Source: Paenibacillaceae bacterium
Lineage (GTDB): Bacteria > Bacillota > Bacilli > Paenibacillales > Paenibacillaceae
Reading direction: 5' to 3'
Assembly: GCA_004134985.1 (NCBI GenBank)
Contig: REGQ01000027.1
Span: 1 to 64,000 of the forward strand
DNA: 64,000 bases
A program made the position numbers and the translations under genes. The notes below the pieces were generated by a model. It was not told the origin of the DNA. It did not search any database and saw nothing but the letters and a program-made list of their open reading frames with translations. Positions 33,474-42,339 of the stretch are shown in pieces; position 1 is the stretch's first letter, and each line of letters opens with the position of its first letter.

Positions 33474-36400
33474 ATGATTCATAAAAACCATATACAGAAG
33501 ACACTGGGCAAGATGAAGAAGATCGAAGAGATATACGATGGCTACATCTACGACAAAGCGGCCGAGGTGCCGGTACAGTATATGGAGACGAACGAGCATC
33601 TGTATGCCGTTCCGACAGAAGACGCCGCGTGGCTGCCGGCGGAGCGCGGCCTCGTATGGGGCCGTCCGTGGAGCTCGATCTGGTTCAAAGGATCGTTCGA
33701 GGTACCGGCATCGCTTCACGGGCGCAAACTTTACGTACAAGCACGGACCGACGGCGTCGAGACGTTCTTTTGGGTGAATGGCAAGCCCAAGGGCATCTTC
33801 ACCCATCCGAAGGATGCCGAGAACCGGGGCAACCATCGAGCGCAGCTGCTGACCGCGGAAGCGAGGGCCGGCGACCGCTACGAACTGGCGTTCGAAGGGT
33901 ATGCGGGCCATCCATGCGTCGGAACACAGCCTTACCAACAATACGAGACGAGCGACGGCAGTCCGATCCGCTACGAGCGCATCTTCCAATCAATCGACAT
34001 CGCGGTTTGCCGCGAAGAGGTAGAGGAATTCGTCTATACGCTGCGTACGCTGAACCAGATCGTTCGCTCAGGGGATGTCGACGATTTCCGCAAAGGAAAA
34101 ATCGAAAACGCACTCATCGACGCGTTCGCAAGCTTGTCGCAGTCGCCGGACGAGGAAACAGAGGACGAATGGCGCTCGGGCATCGCGGGCGCGAACGGCT
34201 TGCTGAAGCCGTTGCTGGACACGGCCAACAGCGCATCCGGGCCGTCGATCGGCTTGATCGGGCATTCGCATATGGATACCGCGTGGCTGTGGACGCTCGA
34301 CGAGACGATCCGCAAGTGCGCGCGTACGTATGCCAACGCGCTGAGCCTGATGGAGCAATATCCGGAGTATACGTTCGTCCAAAGCTCGGCCTTTCATGCG
34401 GAGCTGATGCGGCGGCACTATCCTGATATTTTCGAAGGCATCAAGCGGCGCGTGGCGGAAGGACGCTGGGAGCCGAACGGCGGCGTCTGGATTGAGAGCG
34501 ATTGCAACCTCGTGAGCGGGGAATCGCTCGTACGCCAATTTCTGAAGGGTCAGCGGTATACGCGGGAGCATTTCGGTTATCAGTCTGACACCTTCTGGCT
34601 GCCGGACACCTTCGGTTACAGCGCAGCTATTCCTCAGATCATGGCTGGCGTAGGCATTCGCTACTTCTTGACGACAAAGCTGAGCTGGAACGACACCAAC
34701 CATTTCCCGTACGATACGTTCCGCTGGCGCGGCATGGATGGGACGGAGGTGCTGACGCATTTCAATACGATCCATTGCTGGCCGGATGCGGAGACGCTTA
34801 TCAATCGGGCGTACGATAGAGGGAACAACGGCATCAAGCACCGGCAAGTGAACGACCGGCGGCTTGTCTCCTACGGCTTTGGCGACGGCGGCGGCGGTCC
34901 GACGCGCGAGATGGTCGAGATGTCGCGCCGCGTGCAGGACACGGAAGGCGTGCCGCGCTCCTCGCATACGATGGTGAGCCGGTTCATGCAGGAGCTGGAG
35001 CAATCGGTCGTACGTCCGCCGCTGCACGTAGGCGAGTTGTACTTCGAAGGGCATCGCGGCACGTTGACGCAGATGCACCAGATCAAGCGCAACAACCGCA
35101 AGGCGGAATTCGCGCTGCGCGATCTGGAGTTCGCGGAGACGATTGCGCTGGCCTACGGCTTCGGACAACAGGCGGCGCGCACGGCGGAGCTGTACGAGAC
35201 ACTGCTTATTAACCAGTTCCACGATATTTTGCCGGGGACGTCGATTCCGGAAGTGCATGACCGCGCCGTCAGGGAAGTCGACGAACTGATTGAGGAAGCA
35301 GAGCAGGCGACGCGCGGGCTGCTCGCGGCATCTTCCGACGGTAATAACGAAGGCGTTGGCGAGGTAACGGTGTTCAACACGCTGAGCTGGGATCGAAGCG
35401 GCACGATTGCGCTTCCGGCCGAGCTCGCTTCCGGCGCGCTTCCGGCGGATCCGTCACTCGCGAGCCAGCAGGTCGAAGACGTCTTCGGCCGGCGGAAGCT
35501 GCTCGTTGACGGCGTCGTCTTGCCCGCGATGGGCGCGGCGACCGTTGCTCTCGCCAAGGGCGGCGACTCCGCATCCGCATCCGCGCCGTCCCCGTTCCGA
35601 TGCGACGGCAACGTCGTGGAGACGCCATTCGCGATCGCGACATTCGACGAGCACGGCTATATCGCCTCGTTCGTCGACAAGGCGTCGAGCCGCGAGCTGC
35701 GCGGCGGCGGCTATCCGCTGAACGCGCTGCTGCTAGGCGAAGATTTGCCGGGCGCCTGGGACAACTGGGACATCGACCGCGACCAATCGTCTAAGCTTCG
35801 TCTGCAGACAGGGCTGACGGTCCGCGCTGTCGTCGCCGACGGTCCGCTGCAGCTTCGCATCCGCAGTGAATACCGGATCGGCAAAGCTTCGACGCTGAAG
35901 CAGGACATCGTGTTCCACGCGAATACGGCGCGCGTCGACTTCGAGACGCTCGTCGACTGGCAGGAGAAGCATCGCCTGCTGAAGGTCGGCTTCGACGTCG
36001 ACGTGTTGACTGCGAGCTCTCGCCACGAAATCCAGTTCGGCCACGTCGAGCGGCCGACGCACGACAATACGCCGTACGATCAAGGCATGTTCGAGGTGTG
36101 CAACCACAAGTGGACGGACTTGTCGGAGAATCGGTTCGGCGTCGCGTTGCTGAACGACGGCAAATACGGCCTGTCCGTATCCGGCTCTGACATGCGGCTG
36201 ACGCTGCACAAGGGCGGGACGCATCCGGATCCGCGCGGCGACGCGGGATTGCACGAGACGATCTACTCGCTGCTGCCGCATCAGAGCGGATTCGCCGCCG
36301 AGACGGTTATCCGTCCGGCTTACGAGCTGAACGTCGAGCCGATTGCGATCCTCGGGCGCACCGCTCTCCCATCGTTCGTCGCGATCGACGCGCCGAACGT

Positions 36401-36632
36401 CATCGTGGAGGCGTTAAAGCTGGCGGAGGAGGGCGACGCGTACGTTCTGCGCCTGTATGAGGCGGAACGTTCCGCCGTCAAGGGAGCGAAGCTGCGCTTC
36501 GGCGTCGCGCCTTCGAGCGTGTCGTTGACGAACTTGCTCGAAGAGGAGCTGGAGCCGCTGCAAGTGCGAGACGGCGAGCTATCGCTCGATTTTCGCGCGT
36601 TCGAGATCAAGACGATCAAGGTACAGATGTAA
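33474..36632 (+). CDS. GH38 alpha-mannosidase
   Basis: Encodes 1052 residues from an ATG with AAGGAG upstream. The zinc-binding motif IGHSHMDTAWLWTLDET lies at about 260-278 and the nucleophile Asp in TFWLPDTFGYSAAIPQIM at about 370-385. The GH38 middle helical domain includes LYFEGHRGTLTQMHQIKR; the last third is the beta-rich C-terminal domain (DKASSRELRGGGYPLNALLL). No signal peptide, so cytoplasmic, releasing mannose from imported oligosaccharides. Length is normal for bacterial members. The gene is GC-rich (near 60% by eye) with C/G-ending codons, unlike its flanks, and follows an AraC regulator of similar composition: a likely transferred pair. Confidence 0.93.
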   Translation: MIHKNHIQKTLGKMKKIEEIYDGYIYDKAAEVPVQYMETNEHLYAVPTEDAAWLPAERGLVWGRPWSSIWFKGSFEVPASLHGRKLYVQARTDGVETFFWVNGKPKGIFTHPKDAENRGNHRAQLLTAEARAGDRYELAFEGYAGHPCVGTQPYQQYETSDGSPIRYERIFQSIDIAVCREEVEEFVYTLRTLNQIVRSGDVDDFRKGKIENALIDAFASLSQSPDEETEDEWRSGIAGANGLLKPLLDTANSASGPSIGLIGHSHMDTAWLWTLDETIRKCARTYANALSLMEQYPEYTFVQSSAFHAELMRRHYPDIFEGIKRRVAEGRWEPNGGVWIESDCNLVSGESLVRQFLKGQRYTREHFGYQSDTFWLPDTFGYSAAIPQIMAGVGIRYFLTTKLSWNDTNHFPYDTFRWRGMDGTEVLTHFNTIHCWPDAETLINRAYDRGNNGIKHRQVNDRRLVSYGFGDGGGGPTREMVEMSRRVQDTEGVPRSSHTMVSRFMQELEQSVVRPPLHVGELYFEGHRGTLTQMHQIKRNNRKAEFALRDLEFAETIALAYGFGQQAARTAELYETLLINQFHDILPGTSIPEVHDRAVREVDELIEEAEQATRGLLAASSDGNNEGVGEVTVFNTLSWDRSGTIALPAELASGALPADPSLASQQVEDVFGRRKLLVDGVVLPAMGAATVALAKGGDSASASAPSPFRCDGNVVETPFAIATFDEHGYIASFVDKASSRELRGGGYPLNALLLGEDLPGAWDNWDIDRDQSSKLRLQTGLTVRAVVADGPLQLRIRSEYRIGKASTLKQDIVFHANTARVDFETLVDWQEKHRLLKVGFDVDVLTASSRHEIQFGHVERPTHDNTPYDQGMFEVCNHKWTDLSENRFGVALLNDGKYGLSVSGSDMRLTLHKGGTHPDPRGDAGLHETIYSLLPHQSGFAAETVIRPAYELNVEPIAILGRTALPSFVAIDAPNVIVEALKLAEEGDAYVLRLYEAERSAVKGAKLRFGVAPSSVSLTNLLEEELEPLQVRDGELSLDFRAFEIKTIKVQM

Positions 36633-36753
36633 TTAGGCGTATGACGGAAACAGTAAGGCGAGGTGAAGTCGGGTCCATGCTTAGCGTTCTGAGCGTAGAT
36701 GACGAACTTAAGCATGTGACGCTCGGCTGACTTACCAGCCCCGACGCAACCGA

Positions 36754-36791
36754 GAAAGGCCCATGGGAATTGTCGTTCCCATGGGCCTTTC
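36754..36791. terminator. strong bidirectional terminator
   Basis: GAAAGGCCCATGGGAA (36754-36769) pairs perfectly with TTCCCATGGGCCTTTC (36776-36791) around a 6-nt loop, giving a 16-bp stem. It ends the mannosidase transcript and could also have served the decayed minus-strand AraC gene to its right. Confidence 0.75.
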
Positions 36792-36817
36792 CTTATTCCC
36801 GGGCCGCGTGATCAAGG

Positions 36818-36915
36818 TCAGTGCACTTCCTTGCGAGCCCCCTTCTTTGCCAGCGCGGATTCCCGATAGGCGGAAGGGGTCTAGGCGCTGTTTGAACGCG
36901 GAATAGAAGTGGCTG
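36818..36915 (-). pseudogene. AraC-family regulator, C-terminal remnant
   Basis: On the minus strand, codons up to about 36880 read SHFYSAFKQR, then one base out of frame TPSAYRESALAKKGARKEVH and a TGA at 36818-36820. This is the second helix-turn-helix and end of an AraC regulator (SxFxxxFKxxxGxTPSxYR). Only about 30 residues survive, with one frameshift; upstream of it the sequence is unrelated. It shows that a second AraC gene once flanked the mannosidase. Confidence 0.65.
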
Positions 36916-37031
36916 CTGTGGGGGTGGGTGTCGATTAAATTCTATAACGTTGACTCCATTTGTAAATTTTTGTACCCTGATGATAAATTATGAGAAAGGA
37001 AATCAGGAGAATCTTCGGAGGAGGTAAAAAG

Positions 37032-37832
37032 TTGGAACCCATTTCTAAACAGGAAATCCCACACGAGATAATGAAGCAGTTAGGTACAATAAGCAAGATC
37101 TTCTTCCCGCGGCAGGGGCATACCTCTAATGTTGGTATCATTCATTCAGAAAAAGGGTTTTCTGTCTTGAAGAGAACGAAGGGGAACCAATATTCCGAAT
37201 GGCTAAGAAGAGAATCATCCATTTTGGCATGTTTGTCCCAAACACATCTCCGAGTGCCTAAAGTATATCAATTTATTCAACACGGAGATGAAAATGAAGG
37301 TATCCAGTCCTGGTTGCTAATGGAGTATATACGAGGTGAGACCATACGTAAAATTCTGACCCATGAAAATGATGCAGCCAAAAGGTACAATATTCTTGCC
37401 GATTTTGGAAGGAGCTTACGTGAACTCCACTCAACGCCTTGTCCTGATGAACTAAAAAGTAGCGGAACTTGGCTCGATAATATGCTCAAGCAAGCTGAGT
37501 ATAATTTGGAGCACTATAAGGTTGATGGTACGCCATCATTACTTGAGGAGTTAAAAAATAAGAAGCCTAACGAAGTTGATCAGACGCTCATTCATGGTGA
37601 TTGTACCATTGATAATTTTCTGGTATGTGAAGGTAGAATAGCAGGAATGATTGATTGGAGTGGCGGAGCCTTCGGAGACCCTCGTTATGATGTGGCTTTA
37701 GCTATAAGAGCTAAACCTAATATTTTTCAAAGCAATAAAGATCATGACGCTTTTTTTGATGGTTATGGTGACATGATTATTTCCGATGAAGAGTCCAATT
37801 ATTTTGCCAATGGTCTCTATGCTTTTATTTAA
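37032..37832 (+). CDS. APH-family phosphotransferase
   Basis: Encodes 266 residues from a TTG 6 bp behind GGAGGAGG; the in-frame ATG at 36990 lies before that RBS and is less likely. The catalytic loop is LIHGDCTIDNFLVC and the metal loop is GMIDWSGGAFGDPRYDVAL, both complete. The nucleotide-binding part has GHTSNVGIIHSEKGFSVLKR, followed by WLLMEYIRGETI, the hinge. A kinase for an aminoglycoside or other small hydroxyl compound. AT-rich compared with the preceding mannosidase. It is not a close copy of the APH gene at 14170. Confidence 0.85.
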   Translation: MEPISKQEIPHEIMKQLGTISKIFFPRQGHTSNVGIIHSEKGFSVLKRTKGNQYSEWLRRESSILACLSQTHLRVPKVYQFIQHGDENEGIQSWLLMEYIRGETIRKILTHENDAAKRYNILADFGRSLRELHSTPCPDELKSSGTWLDNMLKQAEYNLEHYKVDGTPSLLEELKNKKPNEVDQTLIHGDCTIDNFLVCEGRIAGMIDWSGGAFGDPRYDVALAIRAKPNIFQSNKDHDAFFDGYGDMIISDEESNYFANGLYAFI

Positions 37833-37930
37833 TCACCGATGAATCAGCAGGAAATGTCCATTCTTCACCAAGGTATAGTACGGTTGATCGATTGTGGCTT
37901 GGGACAAGCACAGAATGGGGCCGGTTCATA

Positions 37931-38053
37931 ATGAGCAGTACTTACATACAATTAATGCAGGAGGCATCGGGACTTCCGGAAGGGAGTGCCAAGCTGGCCG
38001 TTCTGGAGGAAGCGGCAAGGAAGGCGCACTTCGGAGCAGTACGATCGCCGTAA
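37931..38053 (+). pseudogene. truncated TPR-type gene fragment
   Basis: A 40-codon frame reads MSSTYIQLMQEASGLPEGSA followed by KLAVLEEAARKA and then leaves frame at about 38025. A start of this kind (xxYIQLMxxAxxLPxGxAKxAxLEEAxRxAD) resembles N-termini of TPR proteins in this group of bacteria. The later frame (NWPQRSWQIESYFNLLFDGF) could be the fused end of another gene. The rest of 37833-38264 shows no gene. Confidence 0.35.
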
Positions 38054-38264
38054 TGGCATGTTTTCTACAGCTAATTGGCCGCAGCGGTCCTGGCAGATTG
38101 AGTCGTATTTCAATTTACTTTTTGACGGCTTTTTGATAAAATGTAAGAGTTTATAAAGGTTGAGCACATAAACTGGCTTATATTTCTTGTGAAACGAATG
38201 CTGTGCCGCCCAAGGCCGGCGTCAGCCGTTTGCGCTTGCAATGAAAATGACAGGAGGCGGGTTT

Positions 38265-38903
38265 ATGTTACTGGTTTTTCATGATTTAGAGACGAAAAAA
38301 GTCAAAAACCGCAAAGAAGCCGAACTCATTCAAATCGGTGCTTTGAAGGTGAAGCTGGAAAATCATATTTTCACCCCGCTGGATACGTATATGTCCTATG
38401 TGCGTCCAACTACGCCGATTAATTTAGAAACGACCAATTTTACAGGAATTACTGCAGAGCAGGTACGAGATGCTGAGCGATTCCCTGACGTCCAGCGTGA
38501 GTTTCTGAAGTGGATTGGGGAGGAAACCTACTATTTATGTTCATGGTCCTTGAGCGACCGTGATATTTTTATAGATGAATGCAGAAGATACGGTTTAGGC
38601 ACGGACTGGTTGCGTAATTATAATGACATTCAACAGATGTTTGGCAGAAAATTCGGTCATAACCGGAGAATTGGCTTGGCCAGAGCCTTGGACGATCTTA
38701 AAATTGTTCAGTCTGACCATTTGCATGACGCCTTAGCTGACACGCATTATACATTTGAAATTTTAAAATCGATGTATGAACAGGATAATGCTATTTTCTC
38801 ATTTTCGGAGAACAAACATTACGATACGTACCAGACTGAGGTTGTGCATGAGGATAAAGGATTTGCCAATAATCCGTTTGCGAGTTTGAAAGGGATGTTT
38901 TAG
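38265..38903 (+). CDS. DEDDh-type 3'-5' exonuclease
   Basis: Encodes 212 residues from the ATG at 38265, 7 bp behind GGAGGCGG. The three exonuclease motifs are present: Exo I HDLETKKVKNRKEAELIQIG (Asp and Glu metal ligands), Exo II SWSLSDRDIFIDECRRYG (Asp), and Exo III HDALADTHYTFEILKSM (His and Asp). It resembles RNase T/DNA polymerase III epsilon-type exonucleases or KapD-like proteins. Cytoplasmic, single-stranded nucleic acid substrate expected. It stands alone upstream of a palindrome-rich gap. Confidence 0.85.
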   Translation: MLLVFHDLETKKVKNRKEAELIQIGALKVKLENHIFTPLDTYMSYVRPTTPINLETTNFTGITAEQVRDAERFPDVQREFLKWIGEETYYLCSWSLSDRDIFIDECRRYGLGTDWLRNYNDIQQMFGRKFGHNRRIGLARALDDLKIVQSDHLHDALADTHYTFEILKSMYEQDNAIFSFSENKHYDTYQTEVVHEDKGFANNPFASLKGMF

Positions 38904-38930
38904 GAATAAGAAACGCTGAACATTGAAACA

Positions 38931-39279
38931 CTGCAATATTGCAGGAATGAAGTGAAGTCAATTAATCTTCCATGGTCGTCTGTGAAAGCATGTCCAATCC
39001 GGCACAACCCGGTACCATTGGGCACATCTCACGGTCGGCCTTTTTTGTTGCATTTTGGGAGGGGGTCGGGCTGTAATAAGTTCAGGATTAATGAATTAAT
39101 GCATTTTTGCAGCATTTGGGGTGCTGATTCGGAGTTTGGGGAGCAATTAATGCCATAGTGCAGTATTTTTTCTGGGAAATACAGAAAACAGGGTAATATA
39201 ATAAAAATTCCTGCATTTGTGCAGGAATCAGCTTCGTATTCAGCAAATTCATGTGTAAATCCTGCATATTTGCAGGATT
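38931..39279. repeat. cluster of TCCTGCA...TGCAGGA palindromes
   Basis: Perfect dyads: CTGCAATATTGCAG at 38931-38944; ATTCCTGCA-TTTG-TGCAGGAAT at 39207-39228; AATCCTGCA-TATT-TGCAGGATT at 39258-39279. A weaker relative, ATGCATTTTTGCAGCATT, lies near 39099. Same core, different 4-nt loops, so these are copies of one element kept as hairpins rather than terminators (no T-run). They fill most of the gap between the exonuclease and glutamate dehydrogenase genes. Confidence 0.7.
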
Positions 39280-39635
39280 GGGCGTTGCAAAGCTAGCTCA
39301 ACATCGCCAGAGTCGTGCGTCAGTACAACGCATCCATCCCGACATTTTCAGAGGAACTAGTTAGCGTAGCGAGCACAGCCAGCGAATTTCCGCAAAAATT
39401 TCTGTTTCATTCGTGGCTGTGCCTGCTGCGTCCGTGAATGTTGCGTCAACAATTGGTGATTCTACGGCCGTGGCCGCAGCCGCTCATACTGACGGATTGC
39501 TTCATGACGGACGCCGCCAGGCGCTGCTTGCAATAGAAGACTTAAGGCGAATCGTTGGCACCTCACTGGCTGCGAAACGAACGCCCCTCCTTCTGAAGGA
39601 GGGTGAAGTCGTCGCTTAAACTTGTGCTGTCTGGA
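39280..39635. other. intergenic, with two inverted repeats
   Basis: No supported gene. ACAGCCA(G)CGAAT near 39378 pairs with ATTCGTGGCTGT near 39418 (one bulge). CCCTCCTTC at 39585-39593 pairs with GAAGGAGGG at 39595-39603 and lies 33 bp past the minus-strand gene's stop, where a terminator is expected, though no T-run follows. A 68-codon frame from GTG 39413 lacks an RBS. Confidence 0.4.
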
Positions 39636-40907
39636 TTATGCCCAGCCGCGAGCTTTGATTGCTTCGGTAATTCTTAGAATGGAGATCATGTAGGCAGCCG
39701 TACGCAGATCGGTGTTGTACTCTTGGCCGAGGGCATATACTGCTTGGTAGGAAGCAACCATTTTGTCTTTCAGTTTGGAGTTAACTTCTTCTTCGCTCCA
39801 GTAGTAGCAAGCAAGGTTCTGTACCCACTCGAAGTAGGAAACGGTCACACCGCCAGCGTTGGCGAGAATATCGGGGATAACAATAATGTTATTGTTAAAC
39901 AGGATTTTATCGGCTTCAGGTGTAGTCGGTCCATTGGCAGCTTCGGCAACGATCGACGCTTTGATGTTGTGCGCATTGGCAGAAGTGATAACATTCTCCA
40001 GTGCAGCAGGCACAAGAACGTCAACATCCAGTTCCAGCAGCGCTTCGTTCGTAATGTGGTATTCAGAAGGATAGTCGGAAAGGGAAGAATTGTCTTTCAG
40101 GCGGTTGATCTCTTCCAGATCAAGTCCTTCAGCGTTGTAGATCGCGCCTTTGGAGTCGCTGACAGCTACGATTTTGCAGCCCAGCTCTGCGAGCAATGTT
40201 GCTGCGATACGGCCTGCGTTGCCATAGCCTTGAATCGCTGCAGTTGCGCCTTCGATGGATTTGCCTTTATGTTGCATTGCCTCGGAAATTGTGTAGACAC
40301 ATCCGCGGGCAGTTGCTTCGTTACGTCCCAGCGATCCGCCCAGAATAAGCGGTTTGCCTGTAATAACGCCAGGGTTGTTAAAGCCTTTAATGCGGCTGAA
40401 AGTATCCATCATCCAACCCATAATTTCAGGCGTGGTGTATACGTCTGGAGCCGGGATATCTTTGTCCGGGCCAACGATATCAGCAATCGCTTCGAAGAAT
40501 CCGCGGCTGACGCGCTCCAACTCGCCTTTGCTCATTGTGCGCGGGTCACAAATTACGCCGCCTTTACCGCCGCCATATGGCAAGCTGACAACGCCGCATT
40601 TGAAGGACATCCACATGGACAATGCTTTTACTTCATCAAGCGTAACGTCCGGGTGAAAACGAATGCCGCCTTTGTTCGGGCCGATCGCGTCACTGTGTTG
40701 GGAACGGTAGCCTTCAAATACTTGAACAGAACCGTCATCCATCTTGACAGGGAAGCTGACACTAAGTACACGCTTTGGTTTTTTAAGAATTTCAATCAAG
40801 TGGCGCGGCAAGTTAAGCAGGGATGCGGCACTTTCGATTTGTTTTTGTGCAATTTCATAAGGATTTAGCGTTTCAGTGGCTTGAGATTGAACCAGTTCTA
40901 TCGACAT
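39636..40907 (-). CDS. gudB: NAD-specific glutamate dehydrogenase
   Basis: Encodes 423 residues, the length of Bacillus GudB/RocG. The catalytic region reads SMWMSFKCGVVSLPYGGGKG and GVICDPRTMSKGELERVSRG, with the active-site Lys and substrate-binding residues, followed by DKDIPAPDVYTTPEIMGWMM. The NAD domain has AAIQGYGNAGRIAATLLAEL, with the acidic residue after the second strand that favours NAD. Interconverts glutamate and 2-oxoglutarate plus ammonia. The protein appears complete, without the short duplication that inactivates GudB in B. subtilis 168. Confidence 0.93.
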   Translation of the reverse strand: MSIELVQSQATETLNPYEIAQKQIESAASLLNLPRHLIEILKKPKRVLSVSFPVKMDDGSVQVFEGYRSQHSDAIGPNKGGIRFHPDVTLDEVKALSMWMSFKCGVVSLPYGGGKGGVICDPRTMSKGELERVSRGFFEAIADIVGPDKDIPAPDVYTTPEIMGWMMDTFSRIKGFNNPGVITGKPLILGGSLGRNEATARGCVYTISEAMQHKGKSIEGATAAIQGYGNAGRIAATLLAELGCKIVAVSDSKGAIYNAEGLDLEEINRLKDNSSLSDYPSEYHITNEALLELDVDVLVPAALENVITSANAHNIKASIVAEAANGPTTPEADKILFNNNIIVIPDILANAGGVTVSYFEWVQNLACYYWSEEEVNSKLKDKMVASYQAVYALGQEYNTDLRTAAYMISILRITEAIKARGWA

Positions 40908-41116
40908 TGAATGACTTCCTTCTTTCCATGTATAGATTTTTTTAAACTATATGATCATTTCTTTGCACTAAAGTACTTTATTTATTATAACGATCACAAG
41001 GGATCATTCCAAATTAATATAAATTATCGCCTGATAAAAAAAATGTATCATGGTCATGGGATGTTACATATCACCCTTTACCTTTAAAAGAAAAAGTAAA
41101 GGGTGTCGAGTCGAAA

Positions 41117-42103
41117 TTACAGAAGTTCTTTCCGCAATTGTTCCGGGGATTTAGGAGAAAGATAGGAGAATGGGATATCAAGAACGGTCTTGGCGCCGAG
41201 TTGACCTTCATTTCTGAGCTTAAATACGGCACGTGCGTAAGCTACCAGAACACTCGCTGTAAATTCTGGGTTGCTTGCCAATGTCAATCCAAATTCAATG
41301 ATTTGCTTGGAACCTGCACCTGTTTTGCCGCTGCGGATAACGAATCCGCCGTGAGGCATGGTGGAGTGGTCTCTTGCAAGCTCTTCTTCGGTTATAAAAG
41401 TGACGGATGTGTCATAGTCGGAGAAATAGTTCGGCATATTGACAATCGTATCGGTGATTTGGTCGCGATCGGCGCCATCTTCAGCGACGACGAAGCATTG
41501 GCGAAGATGTTTTTCTCTTGTCGTAAGATCCGGTGTTTCACCTGCGCGAATGCGGTCGATAACCTCTTTCACAGGAACCGTATATTGTACGCCCGCTTTA
41601 ACGCCCGCTACGCGGCGGATCGCATCGGAATGGCCTTGGCTTACGCCTTTGCCCCAGAACGTATAGTCGATTCCTTCAGGCAAAATCGCTTCGCCCAGCA
41701 GGCGGTTCAAGGAGAACAAGCCCGGATCCCAGCCTGTGGAAATAACGCTTAAATGTCCGTTGTCTCTGGCGGCGCGGTCTACAACGTCGAAGAACTCAGG
41801 AATTTTGGCATGGGTGTCGAAGCTGTCGACCGTATTGAATTGTGCAGCGAATTGCGGGCCCTGCTCAGGCAGGTCGGTAGCTGATCCTCCACACAAAATC
41901 ATAACATCGATAATGCCTTTGTACTGCTCTGCGGCAGATACATGCTCGAATTTCACATCGCTGCCTTCAGCAGCCATCGATTCAGGCGCTCTGCGGGTAA
42001 ATACGGCAACCAGTTCAAGATCCTGATTTTGCGCGATCGCCTGTTTTACCCCTTTACCAAGATTTCCATAACCGACAATACCAATTTTTATTCGTTCGCT
42101 CAT
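41117..42103 (-). CDS. ddh: meso-diaminopimelate dehydrogenase
   Basis: Encodes 328 residues from ATG 42103 behind AAGGAGG (the frame opens at 42139 without RBS). NADP fold: KIGIVGYGNLGKGVKQAI. Family motifs include MILCGGSATDLPEQGPQFAA, FNTVDSFDTHAKIPEFFDVV, SVISTGWDPGLFSLNRLLGE and FWGKGVSQGHSDAIRRV. The enzyme makes meso-diaminopimelate in one NADPH-dependent step, bypassing four steps of the standard lysine/peptidoglycan route. Found in few Bacillota groups including paenibacilli and some bacilli. An inverted repeat (CACCCTTTAC/GTAAAGGGTG, 41072-41105) lies just past its stop. Confidence 0.93.
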   Translation of the reverse strand: MSERIKIGIVGYGNLGKGVKQAIAQNQDLELVAVFTRRAPESMAAEGSDVKFEHVSAAEQYKGIIDVMILCGGSATDLPEQGPQFAAQFNTVDSFDTHAKIPEFFDVVDRAARDNGHLSVISTGWDPGLFSLNRLLGEAILPEGIDYTFWGKGVSQGHSDAIRRVAGVKAGVQYTVPVKEVIDRIRAGETPDLTTREKHLRQCFVVAEDGADRDQITDTIVNMPNYFSDYDTSVTFITEEELARDHSTMPHGGFVIRSGKTGAGSKQIIEFGLTLASNPEFTASVLVAYARAVFKLRNEGQLGAKTVLDIPFSYLSPKSPEQLRKELL

Positions 42104-42339
42104 ATAATCCTCCTTATAATACCTACCATAGAATGTCACGATCTTTATATTATAAGCACTTCATTCGCCGCTTTCAATAGCAGATCATGAGACTTTCCCA
42201 AGCCCGCTTTTCAGATAAGGGTGTGAAACTTTCCTTGCCGCGCTCACGTCTTTATTGAAAACCATGGATTTTCAGCCTGTTCGTTGCATACATACAGGAA
42301 TTATTTACCGAAGAAAAAAAGAGGGCGGGGGAAGGTGAA

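Noticed and set aside
34068-35258. 396-codon minus-strand frame within the alpha-mannosidase gene
   Set aside because: High GC and a strong GH38 match on the plus strand explain it; no start signal or domain on the minus strand.
39413-39619. Alanine-rich 68-codon plus-strand frame
   Set aside because: Starts with GTG without RBS, ends in an inverted repeat, and has no features of a real protein.
39723-40868. Long plus-strand open frame of 381 codons opposite the glutamate dehydrogenase gene
   Set aside because: It is fully antisense to a clear gudB, has no RBS or recognisable protein features, and arises from codon bias on the other strand.
42104-42339. Possible lysine riboswitch upstream of ddh
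   Set aside because: I looked for the multi-helix lysine aptamer pattern and saw only one short dyad (TGAAAACCATGGATTTTCA); the interval is too short and lacks a terminator hairpin.
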